From: Salmonella enterica subsp. arizonae
GTDB lineage: Bacteria; Pseudomonadota; Gammaproteobacteria; Enterobacterales; Enterobacteriaceae
DNA length: 64,000 nt
Direction of reading: 5' to 3'
NCBI RefSeq assembly: GCF_008692845.1
Contig: NZ_VXJW01000003.1
Coordinates: 62,001-126,000 of the forward strand
The translations under genes and the position numbers were made by a program. Below are positions 31,921 to 40,371 of this stretch, in pieces. The notes under the pieces were generated by a model. The model searched no databases. It was not told where the DNA came from and saw only the letters and a list, made by a program, of their open reading frames with translations. Position 1 is the first letter of the stretch; the number at the start of each line of letters is the position of its first letter.

Positions 31921-32814
31921 ATGCAGATTCTGATTACCGGCGGTACAGGCCTGATTGGGCGTCATCTAATTCCTCATCTGTTAACACTGGGACATCAGGT
32001 GACAGTCGTTACGCGCAATCCCTACAATGCGCGTCAGATTTTCGATTCCAGAGTGGCATTATGGAAAGGGCTAGCGGAACGTGAGCACCTCAATGAAATT
32101 GACGCCATCGTCAATCTGGCTGGCGAACCGATTGCCGACAAACGCTGGACGCCGCAGCAAAAAGAACGGCTGTGCCAAAGTCGCTGGGCTATCACGCAAA
32201 AGCTGGTGGATTTAATTCATGCCAGCGCAACGCCGCCTGCGGTGTTGATATCCGGTTCCGCCACGGGCTATTACGGCGATCTGGGCGACGTTGTCGTCAC
32301 TGAAGACGAACCGCCGCACAATGAATTTACGCATAAACTTTGCGCCCTCTGGGAGCAGATTGCCTGTCGCGCGCAGAGCGATCAGACCCGCGTCTGCCTG
32401 CTGCGTACCGGCGTCGTACTGGCGCCGCAAGGCGGGATTCTGGGGAAAATGGTTCCGCCGTTCCGCCTCGGTCTCGGCGGCCCAGTGGGTAATGGTCGAC
32501 AATATCTGCCCTGGATTCACATTGACGATATGGTCAACGGCATCCTGTGGCTGCTGGATAACGATCTTCGCGGTCCTTTCAATATGGTCTCGCCGTATCC
32601 CGTCCATAATGAACAGTTTGCTCATGCGCTGGGACGCGCGCTGCGCCGCCCGGCAATTATTCGCATTCCGGCGACGGCAATTCGCTTATTGATGGGAGAG
32701 TCGTCAGTGTTGGTACTGGGCGGACAGCGGGCGTTGCCAAAACGGCTTGAAGCCGCCGGATTCGCGTTTCGCTGGTATGATTTAGAAGAGGCGCTGGCGG
32801 ATGTGATTCGCTAG
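31921..32814 (+). CDS. yfcH: Epimerase family protein YfcH
   Basis: YfcH is a predicted SDR-type NAD(P)-dependent sugar epimerase of unknown substrate (SDR39U1 family). The glycine-rich [12 protein letters not shown] motif is at residues 4-15, and GYYGD with the Tyr of the catalytic pattern is near residue 118. It is 297 residues and has GGAGG four bases before the ATG. It follows yfcG by 129 bp. Confidence 0.92.
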   Translation: MQILITGGTGLIGRHLIPHLLTLGHQVTVVTRNPYNARQIFDSRVALWKGLAEREHLNEIDAIVNLAGEPIADKRWTPQQKERLCQSRWAITQKLVDLIHASATPPAVLISGSATGYYGDLGDVVVTEDEPPHNEFTHKLCALWEQIACRAQSDQTRVCLLRTGVVLAPQGGILGKMVPPFRLGLGGPVGNGRQYLPWIHIDDMVNGILWLLDNDLRGPFNMVSPYPVHNEQFAHALGRALRRPAIIRIPATAIRLLMGESSVLVLGGQRALPKRLEAAGFAFRWYDLEEALADVIR

Positions 32815-32831
32815 CCCCGACGCCTAATCCC

Positions 32832-32856
32832 GCCCGGTAAGCACCGGGCCTCTTTT
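32832..32856 (+). terminator. Terminator of yfcH
   Basis: GCCCGGT pairs with ACCGGGC around a 4-base loop (32832-32849) followed by CTCTTTTA. It lies 18 bp after yfcH and overlaps the end of convergent hisP. Confidence 0.75.
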
Positions 32857-33631
32857 ATTTCAGCGAACCTTTCAGGAACTGCTGTAGACGCGGGCTTTGC
32901 GGATTGCCGAACACCTGTTCCGGCTCGCCTTCTTCTTCAATTTTCCCCTGATGCAGAAAAATAACGTGCGAAGAGACATGGCGGGCGAAGCCCATTTCAT
33001 GCGTGACCACGACCATCGTTTTCCCCTCTTCCGCCAGTTGTTGCATGATGCGTAAGACTTCGCCGACCAGTTCAGGATCGAGCGCCGAAGTGGGTTCATC
33101 GAACAGTAAAACGTCAGGTTCCATCGCCAGCGCGCGCGCAATAGAAACGCGCTGTTGTTGACCGCCTGAGAGATGGACAGGATATTTGCCCTGAGCGCGC
33201 TCATCAATCCCGACCTTCGCCAGATATTTCAGCGCCCGCTCCCGCGCGTCGTGCTTGCTTAATCCCAGTACCTGAACCGGCGCTTCCATCACATTTTCCA
33301 GCACCGTCATATGGCTCCAGAGGTTAAAATGCTGAAACACCATCGTCAGACGGGTACGCAACAGACGTAGCTGATTTTTATCCGCAACTTTGAGCTGCCC
33401 GTCTTTGTCACGCACCAGATTAATATTCTGACCGTTCACGATAATCGCGCCTTCGCTCGGTTTTTCGAGGAAGTTAATGCAGCGCAAAAAGGTGCTTTTA
33501 CCGGAACCGGACGAACCGATGATGCTAATCACATCTCCAGCGCTGGCCTGCAAAGATACCCCTTTTAGCACTTCATGACCGCCGTAGCGTTTGTGCAAAT
33601 CGATAACGTTTAATTTATTTTCTGACATCAT
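32855..33631 (-). CDS. hisP: Histidine/lysine/arginine/ornithine ABC transporter ATPase HisP
   Basis: HisP is the ATPase of the HisQMP2 importer, served by the binding proteins HisJ and ArgT. The 258-residue protein has Walker A (GSSGSGKST with Lys45), the signature LSGGQQQR near residue 154, Walker B with DEPTSALD near 178, and the His of the switch (VVTHEM). It begins 10 bp after hisM. A classic model ABC protein from Salmonella. Confidence 0.97.
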   Translation of the reverse strand: MMSENKLNVIDLHKRYGGHEVLKGVSLQASAGDVISIIGSSGSGKSTFLRCINFLEKPSEGAIIVNGQNINLVRDKDGQLKVADKNQLRLLRTRLTMVFQHFNLWSHMTVLENVMEAPVQVLGLSKHDARERALKYLAKVGIDERAQGKYPVHLSGGQQQRVSIARALAMEPDVLLFDEPTSALDPELVGEVLRIMQQLAEEGKTMVVVTHEMGFARHVSSHVIFLHQGKIEEEGEPEQVFGNPQSPRLQQFLKGSLK

Positions 33632-33641
33632 GTTACTCGAA

Positions 33642-34349
33642 TTATTTAGAGGAAACGTGCTGCAACCAGCGTCTTTCCGCCCGGCGGAACAGGCTTATCA
33701 GGACATACGAAATGAGTAAATACAACACGGCGGCAATGCCAAACGCGGTAAACGGCTGGTAAGTCGCTGAGTTAATATCACGGGCGATTTTCAACAAATC
33801 CGGCACCGTCGCGGTAAACGCCAGCGCCGTAGAGTGCAGCATTAAAATCACTTCGTTGCTGTAGGCAGGCAGGGCGATACGTAATGCCGACGGCAAAATA
33901 ATGCAGCGATACATTTTAAATGACGAGAAGCCATACGCCCTTGCAGCTTCAATTTCACCGTGCGGCACCGAACGAATCGCCCCGGCGAAAATCTCCGTGG
34001 TGTACGCGCAGGTATTCAGCGTTAGCGCCAGTACGGTACAATTCAACCCGCTGCGAAAAAACGCGTTAAGAAGGTCAGTGCCTTTCACTATTTCCAGCGT
34101 ATACATCCCCGAATAGAACACCAGTAGCTGTACATACAGCGGTGTGCCGCGAAAAATATACGTAAACAGCCAGATGGGAAAACGGATGAATTTATTGCTG
34201 GAAACGCGGCCCACCGCCAGAATCACCGCCAGAATGCCGCCCATCACCACCGATGAAATTAACAGCCACAGAGTAATCGCCACGCCGGTAAAACGATAGC
34301 CATCCGTCCACAGCAGGGATTTCCAGTACTCCTGAATAATCTCAATCAC
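33642..34349 (-). CDS. hisM: Histidine transport permease HisM
   Basis: HisM is one of the two inner-membrane permease subunits (235 residues, five helices). The EAA motif ([30 protein letters not shown], near residues 134-163) that contacts HisP is present. It overlaps hisQ by 4 bp and is followed by hisP after 10 bp. Confidence 0.97.
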   Translation of the reverse strand: MIEIIQEYWKSLLWTDGYRFTGVAITLWLLISSVVMGGILAVILAVGRVSSNKFIRFPIWLFTYIFRGTPLYVQLLVFYSGMYTLEIVKGTDLLNAFFRSGLNCTVLALTLNTCAYTTEIFAGAIRSVPHGEIEAARAYGFSSFKMYRCIILPSALRIALPAYSNEVILMLHSTALAFTATVPDLLKIARDINSATYQPFTAFGIAAVLYLLISYVLISLFRRAERRWLQHVSSK

Positions 34350-35032
34350 AGATCGGCCCTCTTCACGCCCACGGAATAACGACGCTCAAGTAAGAGCAGC
34401 ACGCCATTAGAGACGGTGGTAAATACCAAGTAGATAAGTCCACAGACCACGGCGAAATAGAAAGGCTCCCAGGTGCTTTTACCGGCAAGCTGCGTGGCTT
34501 TGACGACATCTTCCAGGCCCAACAGCGACACCAGCGCCGTCGCTTTGAGTATCACCTGCCAGTTATTGCCAATCCCCGGTAGGGCGTAACGCATCATCGC
34601 CGGGAACATAATCCGCCGGAACGTTTGCCATCTGGTAAAACCAAAAGCCGTCGCCGCTTCGATATGGCCTTTCGGCACCGCCATAAACGCGCCGCGAAAG
34701 GTTTCGGTAAAATAGGCACCGTAGATAAAACCAAGTGTGATAATACCGGCCACCATCGGATCAATATCAATCTGGTCGATACCCAGATAATCGGTCACCA
34801 CGTTAAGCGCGATTTGCAATCCGTAGAATATCAGCAACATTAATACCAAATCAGGCACCCCGCGGATCAGGGTGGTATACCCTTCAAAAATGAGCCCCGT
34901 TACCCGGTTTTGCGAAAGCTTCGCCCCCGCGCCGACGAGACCTATAAGCACGGCCAGCACCACAGAACTGAGCGCCAGTTCCAGCGTGACGAGCGCGCCC
35001 TGTAAAATTACGCCTGAAAACCCGTACAACAT
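34346..35032 (-). CDS. hisQ: Histidine transport permease HisQ
   Basis: HisQ is the second permease subunit, 228 residues, with the EAA loop (HIEAATAFGFTRWQTFRRIMFP). The start MLYGFSGV is chosen for the family length; the open frame runs 20 codons further upstream into the REP-bearing spacer. It forms a heterodimer with HisM. Confidence 0.96.
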   Translation of the reverse strand: MLYGFSGVILQGALVTLELALSSVVLAVLIGLVGAGAKLSQNRVTGLIFEGYTTLIRGVPDLVLMLLIFYGLQIALNVVTDYLGIDQIDIDPMVAGIITLGFIYGAYFTETFRGAFMAVPKGHIEAATAFGFTRWQTFRRIMFPAMMRYALPGIGNNWQVILKATALVSLLGLEDVVKATQLAGKSTWEPFYFAVVCGLIYLVFTTVSNGVLLLLERRYSVGVKRADL

Positions 35033-35094
35033 GCAGCCTGTCCTGTTGTGTGTGGTGAAGTAAGAAGCCTCTTTTGCATTTTTGCCTCTCATTC

Positions 35095-35169
35095 TGCCGG
35101 ATGGCGGCGTTGCCTTATCCGGCCTACGACGCTCCCCGTAGGCCTGATAAGCGCGGCGCCATCAGGCAA
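35095..35169. repeat. REP/BIME between hisJ and hisQ
   Basis: Two REP units in opposite orientation (TGCCGGATGGCGGC... and ...GGCGCCATCAGGCA) lie between hisJ and hisQ. This intercistronic position in the Salmonella histidine transport operon is one of the sites where REP elements were first noticed. It likely protects hisJ mRNA and raises HisJ relative to HisQMP. Confidence 0.9.
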
Positions 35170-35214
35170 TGAAGACGATCAATATTCTTTGGGCTTTATC
35201 TGCACCGACGGTGA

Positions 35215-35997
35215 TTAACCGCCATAAACATCAAAATCAAAGTACTTTTTCGCCAGCTTTTCGTAAGTACCGTCAGCACGCATTTCAGCAAACGCTTTGT
35301 TCAGCGTTTCACGCAGCTCGTTATCCTCTTTACGCAGTCCCATACCGGTTCCTACGCCGAATAACTTCTCATCTTTCACCGACGGGCCGCCGAATTTATA
35401 GGTTTTTCCGACAGGCTGTTTAAGGAAACCTTCGCTGGCCGCGACCTCATCCTGAAAGGCTGCATCGATACGTCCAGCCGTCAGATCGGAATAAATATTG
35501 TCCTGCCCCTGGTAAGAGACGATCTCAATTCCTTTCGGCGCCCAGTGCTCGTTACCGAAGGTCTCCTGCGTCGTCCCCTGTAGCACGCCAACGCGCTTGC
35601 CTTTCAGCGATGCGACGGTCGGCTGGATATCAGAGTTTTTCGCAACCACCAGACGGGAATCAGCGGCATAAAGCTTGTCGGTAAACGCAATCTCTTGCTG
35701 GCGCTTTTCAGTGATCGATAGCGAGGACATGATGGCATCAATTTTCTTCGCTTTTAAAGACGGAATCAGCGCATCCAACGGGTTTTCCACGAACGTACAC
35801 TGTGTGTTGATACGTTTGCACAGTTCTTTGGCCAGATCGATATCAAAACCGACCAATTCACCTTGTGCATTTTTGGATTCAAACGGCGCGTAAGTCGGAT
35901 CGGTACCAATACGAATTTTTTGTGGAATAGCGGCAAATGCTGCGGTAGCGCTGGAAAATGCCAGCACCAGGGAAAGGGATAACGCCAGTTTTTTCAT
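35215..35997 (-). CDS. hisJ: Histidine-binding periplasmic protein HisJ
   Basis: HisJ is the periplasmic histidine receptor of the HisQMP2 importer. The 260-residue precursor has a clear signal peptide ([10 protein letters not shown]..., cut after AAFA near residue 22) and a type II binding-protein fold beginning [17 protein letters not shown]. The start at 35997 (MKKLA) is used rather than an ATG four codons upstream. Codon positions differ from the LT2 protein as remembered at the [13 protein letters not shown] and ELRETLN stretches. Confidence 0.96.
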   Translation of the reverse strand: MKKLALSLSLVLAFSSATAAFAAIPQKIRIGTDPTYAPFESKNAQGELVGFDIDLAKELCKRINTQCTFVENPLDALIPSLKAKKIDAIMSSLSITEKRQQEIAFTDKLYAADSRLVVAKNSDIQPTVASLKGKRVGVLQGTTQETFGNEHWAPKGIEIVSYQGQDNIYSDLTAGRIDAAFQDEVAASEGFLKQPVGKTYKFGGPSVKDEKLFGVGTGMGLRKEDNELRETLNKAFAEMRADGTYEKLAKKYFDFDVYGG

Positions 35998-36044
35998 AAC
36001 TATCCTCAACAGACTGTCTTTATAGGAGATCTTTTCAGACCCGA

Positions 36045-36060
36045 TGCGGCTATCGTGCCA
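36045..36060 (-). promoter_or_regulatory. Sigma-54 promoter match upstream of hisJ
   Basis: Reading the minus strand, TGGCACG-ATAG-CCGCA keeps the GG-N10-GC spacing; the -24 element is perfect and the -12 element has CC for TT. The match lies about 48 bp before the hisJ start. Nitrogen control of this transport operon is known in Salmonella; the precise site here is inference. Confidence 0.5.
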
Positions 36061-36162
36061 TTAATCAGACCGACAAGGCAAAGCATTCTACCTCGTCAGC
36101 CGGTTTATTTTGCATAAAAATCGATTAAGTATGCATTTATGCACCTGTTCCGCAACGGCTTA

Positions 36163-36179
36163 TGCACCAAAAAAGTGCA
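36163..36179. promoter_or_regulatory. NtrC-like binding site between argT and hisJ
   Basis: TGCACC-AAAAA-AGTGCA fits the NtrC consensus TGCACY-N5-GGTGCA with one mismatch. It lies about 112 bp upstream of the sigma-54 match of hisJ, a usual enhancer distance. Confidence 0.5.
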
Positions 36180-36194
36180 AAATATCTATTTTGT

Positions 36195-36218
36195 ACCGTG
36201 ATAGTTCCCAAACACGGT
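36195..36218 (-). terminator. Hairpin after argT
   Basis: ACCGTG (36195-36200) and CACGGT (36213-36218) form a stem around 12 bases, followed on the minus strand by ACAAAATAG. It lies 17 bp after the argT stop and may be a partial terminator between argT and hisJ. Confidence 0.45.
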
Positions 36219-36234
36219 GCGCTGTCCCCTTATC

Positions 36235-37017
36235 TCAATCGCCGTAGACATTAAAATCGAAGTACTTTTTGGCCATTTTGTCGTAAGTCCCGTCCTGACG
36301 CAGTTCGGCCAGCGCTTTATCAAACGCGGCTTTTAGCTCGGTATCGTCTTTGCGCAACCCAACCCCCGTCCCGTCGCCAAAGTATTTTTTATCCTTAACG
36401 GAAGGGCCGGCAAACGCATACTCTTTGCCCGCTGGCTGTTTCAGGAAGCCTTCGCTTGCGGCGACTTCATCCTGCAATGCGGCATCCAGCCGACCAGCGG
36501 TCAAATCGGAATAGATAAGGTCCTGGTTGGCATAAGCCACTACATTCACACCTTTCGTGCGCCAGTTATCATTGGCATAAGCCTCTTGCGTTGACCCTTG
36601 CAACACGCCGACATGCTTGCCTTTCAGCGATTCCAGCGTCGGCTGAATGGGGGAACCTTTTGCCGCAATCAGGCGTGAATCCGCCGCGTAAAGTTTGTCG
36701 GAAAACGCAATTTCCTGCTGGCGTTTATCGGTAATAGAGAGCGATGAAATAATGGCATCGATTTTTTTCGCTTTCAGTGAGGGAATAAGCGCATCAAAGT
36801 CGCTGGCGACCCAGGTACATTTCACCTGCATACGCTGACACATTTCATTTCCGAGATCGATATCAAAGCCAACGAAGTCGCCTTTGGCATCTTTCGATGA
36901 GAAAGGCGCGTAGGTGGTATCCGTTCCTATACGAACCGTTTGCGGGAGCGCGGCGTAACTGGCCGCCGTCGCGCCCAAACCTATCAGCAAAGACAAAGCG
37001 AGAACGGTCTTCTTCAT
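36235..37017 (-). CDS. argT: Lysine/arginine/ornithine-binding periplasmic protein ArgT
   Basis: ArgT is the LAO-binding protein that feeds basic amino acids to HisQMP2. The 260-residue precursor has a signal peptide ([13 protein letters not shown]..., cut after ASYA near residue 22), and its mature part aligns closely with HisJ, from which it arose by tandem duplication. It has its own nitrogen-controlled promoter and is followed by hisJ on the same strand after 237 bp. Confidence 0.97.
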   Translation of the reverse strand: MKKTVLALSLLIGLGATAASYAALPQTVRIGTDTTYAPFSSKDAKGDFVGFDIDLGNEMCQRMQVKCTWVASDFDALIPSLKAKKIDAIISSLSITDKRQQEIAFSDKLYAADSRLIAAKGSPIQPTLESLKGKHVGVLQGSTQEAYANDNWRTKGVNVVAYANQDLIYSDLTAGRLDAALQDEVAASEGFLKQPAGKEYAFAGPSVKDKKYFGDGTGVGLRKDDTELKAAFDKALAELRQDGTYDKMAKKYFDFNVYGD

Positions 37018-37082
37018 ACATCCCCCTCAGGTAGCGTCATTTTCTTATGTTTTACGTGGTGTTGTGTTTACAGACTTTTTCA

Positions 37083-37098
37083 TGCAGGTCTTATGCCA
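37083..37098 (-). promoter_or_regulatory. Sigma-54 promoter of argT
   Basis: On the minus strand TGGCATA-AGAC-CTGCA has the exact GG-N10-GC spacing, 66 bp upstream of the argT start. This agrees with the nitrogen-regulated argTr promoter studied in Salmonella. Confidence 0.7.
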
Positions 37099-37252
37099 TT
37101 TTCACGTCAGCGGAACGATTGGACGTTAAATTTGTTAATAAAAAGTTGCAATATTGTCCTAATGTTGAAGATAGCAGGAATGACGGTTGAACCGCAGCGT
37201 TTCGGCGGCTTTTAACGAATTAAATGTTGAGGATATGATCGCGGTTACAAAA

Positions 37253-37271
37253 TTGCCCTGAAACAGGGCAA
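37253..37271 (-). terminator. Terminator of ubiX
   Basis: TTGCCCTG pairs perfectly with CAGGGCAA around a 3-base loop; on the minus strand it is followed by TTTTGT. It lies 33 bp after the ubiX stop. Confidence 0.75.
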
Positions 37272-37303
37272 CAGGGACAACATTGCACGCTAAACAGACA
37301 ACG

Positions 37304-37873
37304 CTATGCGCCCTGCCAACGAACAAAAAGATCATGCGGAAGTGGAATATCAAACTGATCCAGAACCCTATTAACAGTTTGATTTATAACATCATCAAGG
37401 GTTTTAGGAAGATGATAAAAGGCCGGAACCGGCGGCATAATCACCGCGCCTATCTCAGCGGCCTGGGTCATTAAACGCAAATGCCCGATATGTAGCGGCG
37501 TTTCGCGCACACACAGCACCAGAGGTCGCCGCTCTTTTAATATCACATCCGCCGCGCGGGTAAGCAGTCCGTCAGTATAACTGTGGACAATCCCCGAAAG
37601 CGTTTTAATGGAACAAGGCAGGATAACCATTCCCGCCGTCGGGTAAGAGCCCGAAGAAATACTGGCGGCAATATCGCGCGCATCGTGCGTCACGTCAGCC
37701 AGCGCCTGCACCTCGCGCAATGAAAAATGGGTCTCCAGCGCCAGCGTTTGCCGGGCCGCCTGGCTCATCACCAGATGCGTTTCCACGCTCTCGACATCGC
37801 GCAAAATTTGTAATAAGCGCACGCCATAAATCGCTCCGCTGGCGCCGCTTATTCCTACAATAAGTCGTTTCAT
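37304..37873 (-). CDS. ubiX: Flavin prenyltransferase UbiX
   Basis: UbiX joins a dimethylallyl group to FMN to make the prenylated flavin cofactor for the decarboxylase UbiD in ubiquinone synthesis. The 189-residue flavodoxin-like protein starts LIVGISGASGAIYG, has SSGSYPTAGMVILPCS near residue 83 and RRPLVLCVRETPL near residue 123, all typical of the family. It lies 26 bp after the end of the permease gene and may now be read from the sigma-54 operon; in E. coli it follows purF. Confidence 0.95.
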   Translation of the reverse strand: MKRLIVGISGASGAIYGVRLLQILRDVESVETHLVMSQAARQTLALETHFSLREVQALADVTHDARDIAASISSGSYPTAGMVILPCSIKTLSGIVHSYTDGLLTRAADVILKERRPLVLCVRETPLHIGHLRLMTQAAEIGAVIMPPVPAFYHLPKTLDDVINQTVNRVLDQFDIPLPHDLFVRWQGA

Positions 37874-37899
37874 GTTCTCTTACCGTTTACGAGCGCCGT

Positions 37900-39249
37900 T
37901 CATCCCACTGTGTTACGTAATCGGCTCAAAGTGGGTCTGAAGAGATACCATGACAAAAGAATCCCTGTCATAAAAGCCAGCTCAACCAACATTATCACTC
38001 CCCCCTGCTCACTAAACCAGGTACCGACCATAATGGCAAAATTGGTGATAATGACAAACCGGGCCGTCCAGGGGAAAAGCGGCGATCGATAGCGTAGCAA
38101 ATCGCTGGCGTAGGTTCCATTACACACCGATTGCCGGAAGCGATACTGACACCATCCAATGGTTATCCATGCAAGGCAACCCACCTGCCCGGTACTGGCG
38201 ATCAGATATAAATAAAATTGCTGCGCGGGAATATAGCGGGTCAGCAACGACACCAACGCCAGCAAGACCGTGATTAAAATAGCATACACCGGCACGCCGC
38301 CGCCGTTCGTTTTACCGAAGCAGGCTGGCGCAAAGCGATCGCCCGCCATAGACCATAACATACGCGAACGGGCGTAAATGGCCGAGTTAGCGGCAGAAAC
38401 CGCGGCGGAAAAGATCACCAGCGTCATCAGCGTATCCGCCCCCGGAATGCCCGCGTGGGAGAATACCCATACAAAGGGACTTTGTCCATTTGGCGCCAGT
38501 TTATGCGGATAGACCAGCGCCAGCACCGCAATCGCCAGGCCGTAAAACAAAATGATTCTGAGACCGATCCCCAGGATCACTTTCGGTAAAATAGCGTGCG
38601 GCGATTCTGTCTCCCCTGCCGCATTTCCTACCAGTTCCACCCCCTGGAAGGAGTAAATCACAATCGTCATGCAGACCACAATCTGCTCCCAACCGTGGGG
38701 AAACCACATTCCATTGGTTTTTAACGTCGGGTGCCAGTCACTATGGCCCATTAGCGAATAGATCATCACCCCGCCCGCACAGATAAACAGTACGATAGCG
38801 AAAACTTTAATGGCCGAAAGCCAGTATTCGCATTCACCAAAACTTTTTGCGGAGGTGAAATTGATGACCGTCAGGATGAGCAGAATCGCCAGGCAGAAAA
38901 TATATACCGGAACCGCGGGGAAAAACTGGTGGGCAATAAACCCTGCGGCAGTGAGGTCGGCCGCAAGGGAAAAGACCCAGCTAAACCAGTAAAGCCAGCC
39001 AATGGTATAGCTCCAGACAGGTGACGGCATAAACATCAGAGCATAATGTTGAAATGAGCCGGAGTGCGGGAAGGCGCATGATAATTCGCCAAGACACATC
39101 ATCGTCGCCAGCATAATGGCTCCGGCAAACAGATAGGCCAGTAAGGCTCCCGCTGGCCCGACGCTGCTTAACGGTTCGGCAATGCCGATAAATAAGCCGG
39201 TGCCAATCGTGCCGCCCAGCGACATCATCAGCAGATGCCGCCGCGACAC
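37900..39249 (-). CDS. APC-family (LysP-like) amino acid permease
   Basis: A 449-residue polytopic permease of the amino acid transporter group, with the RHLLMMSLGGTIGTGLF signature right at the N-terminus, then GELSCAFPHSGSF near residue 57 and about 12 helices. It is likely a basic amino acid importer, judging from its operon; LysP is the nearest named relative in motif. The only canonical start is the GTG at 39249, which leaves an unusually short cytoplasmic leader and no ribosome site; the frame stays open upstream into the end of the racemase gene. LT2 counterpart STM2357 from memory. Confidence 0.8.
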   Translation of the reverse strand: MSRRHLLMMSLGGTIGTGLFIGIAEPLSSVGPAGALLAYLFAGAIMLATMMCLGELSCAFPHSGSFQHYALMFMPSPVWSYTIGWLYWFSWVFSLAADLTAAGFIAHQFFPAVPVYIFCLAILLILTVINFTSAKSFGECEYWLSAIKVFAIVLFICAGGVMIYSLMGHSDWHPTLKTNGMWFPHGWEQIVVCMTIVIYSFQGVELVGNAAGETESPHAILPKVILGIGLRIILFYGLAIAVLALVYPHKLAPNGQSPFVWVFSHAGIPGADTLMTLVIFSAAVSAANSAIYARSRMLWSMAGDRFAPACFGKTNGGGVPVYAILITVLLALVSLLTRYIPAQQFYLYLIASTGQVGCLAWITIGWCQYRFRQSVCNGTYASDLLRYRSPLFPWTARFVIITNFAIMVGTWFSEQGGVIMLVELAFMTGILLSWYLFRPTLSRLRNTVG

Positions 39250-39266
39250 AGCGCGGCGGTTATGCG

Positions 39267-40370
39267 TTAACGCGTAAACCTCCAGGCGATGCCTTTGGTC
39301 TGGCAGGCCATTAACAGGCCCGTATAATCCAGTTCAAAGCGAACTACATCGCCTACTTTTAGCGGCTGACGACAATCTTCAATATCGACTAATGTATGAT
39401 CGCTGGTTTGTCCTAAGATAGTGATAGCGTCATCGCACGGCACACAGTTATCCGACGGCACATCCTGGCGCCCAAACGCCAGCAATGCGCGTCGGCGTAT
39501 GCCACGATCGACAAAGGTTTTACTTTGCAAAAAGGCATCGACGCCCAGCTCCCCGACCGGGACGGTCGGTTTACTGTTCAGTTCGATAATTTCCGCTTCC
39601 AGGATATACATATCAGAACAGGCTTTATCGACCGGTTTTGCGGAGTGGTGAAATTCATTCAGGTATTTCATGTCGACATATTCAATGCCGAACTCATGTA
39701 GCCCGCCGATGCGCAAATGATTCAGACCGTGCGGCCAGATACCTTTATCCAGCAGGTGATAGCTAGTGCAGTTCCCCGCAGAAAGCCGCCGGACAGGAAT
39801 ACCGCTGTCGGCTTCCAGCCGGGCGGCCAGCGCCAGAAAATCCTCGCCATTTTTTACTGTTGGCAATACGGTGCCGTAACAATTAAAGTTGGTACCCAGT
39901 CCATATAATTCCAGAGCGGGCAGGTCAGCAATAAGGGTAATGGTCTCAAGAATACGTTGATATTCGCTAAACCAGATACCCTCGCGTAAATCGCCCATAT
40001 CTACCATTAGTAATACCTGATGCGTTTTCCCCAAGCGTTGGGCTTCATGCGATAATGCCCGTAATACGACTGGCTCGCTATTTAAACTGATATCCGCGTA
40101 GCGCACGACATCCTCGATTTCACTCAGGCACGGGCTACGTAACAGGCAGGTCGTACATCCTGTCTCGCGTATTTTTTTCAAGTTATAGGTTCGTGATTCA
40201 GCAATAACGGTAATTCCGCCGTTGAAAACCGCCTGCGCGGTTTCCACGCAGCCGTCAAAAACTTTATTGACAGCCATCACTTCAATACCGCTGCTTGCCA
40301 GCAGTGCTTTTTCCGTGCGGGCGTTCTCTTCCAGCTTGCGTAGATTTATTTCGAGAACTGGCATATACAT
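39267..40370 (-). CDS. Ornithine/alanine racemase family PLP enzyme
   Basis: A 367-residue fold-type III PLP enzyme of the alanine/ornithine racemase (COG3457, YhfX-like) family. The PLP lysine is in the VMAVNKVFDG stretch near residue 36, and the LRIGGLHEFG motif near residue 222 matches the family. It most likely interconverts L- and D-forms of a basic amino acid, supplying the D-amino acid decarboxylase encoded upstream. The ATG at 40370 has GGGGG 8 bases before it; another ATG is two codons inside. The gene begins 1 bp after the antiporter gene ends. Confidence 0.82.
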   Translation of the reverse strand: MYMPVLEINLRKLEENARTEKALLASSGIEVMAVNKVFDGCVETAQAVFNGGITVIAESRTYNLKKIRETGCTTCLLRSPCLSEIEDVVRYADISLNSEPVVLRALSHEAQRLGKTHQVLLMVDMGDLREGIWFSEYQRILETITLIADLPALELYGLGTNFNCYGTVLPTVKNGEDFLALAARLEADSGIPVRRLSAGNCTSYHLLDKGIWPHGLNHLRIGGLHEFGIEYVDMKYLNEFHHSAKPVDKACSDMYILEAEIIELNSKPTVPVGELGVDAFLQSKTFVDRGIRRRALLAFGRQDVPSDNCVPCDDAITILGQTSDHTLVDIEDCRQPLKVGDVVRFELDYTGLLMACQTKGIAWRFTR

Positions 40371-40371
40371 T

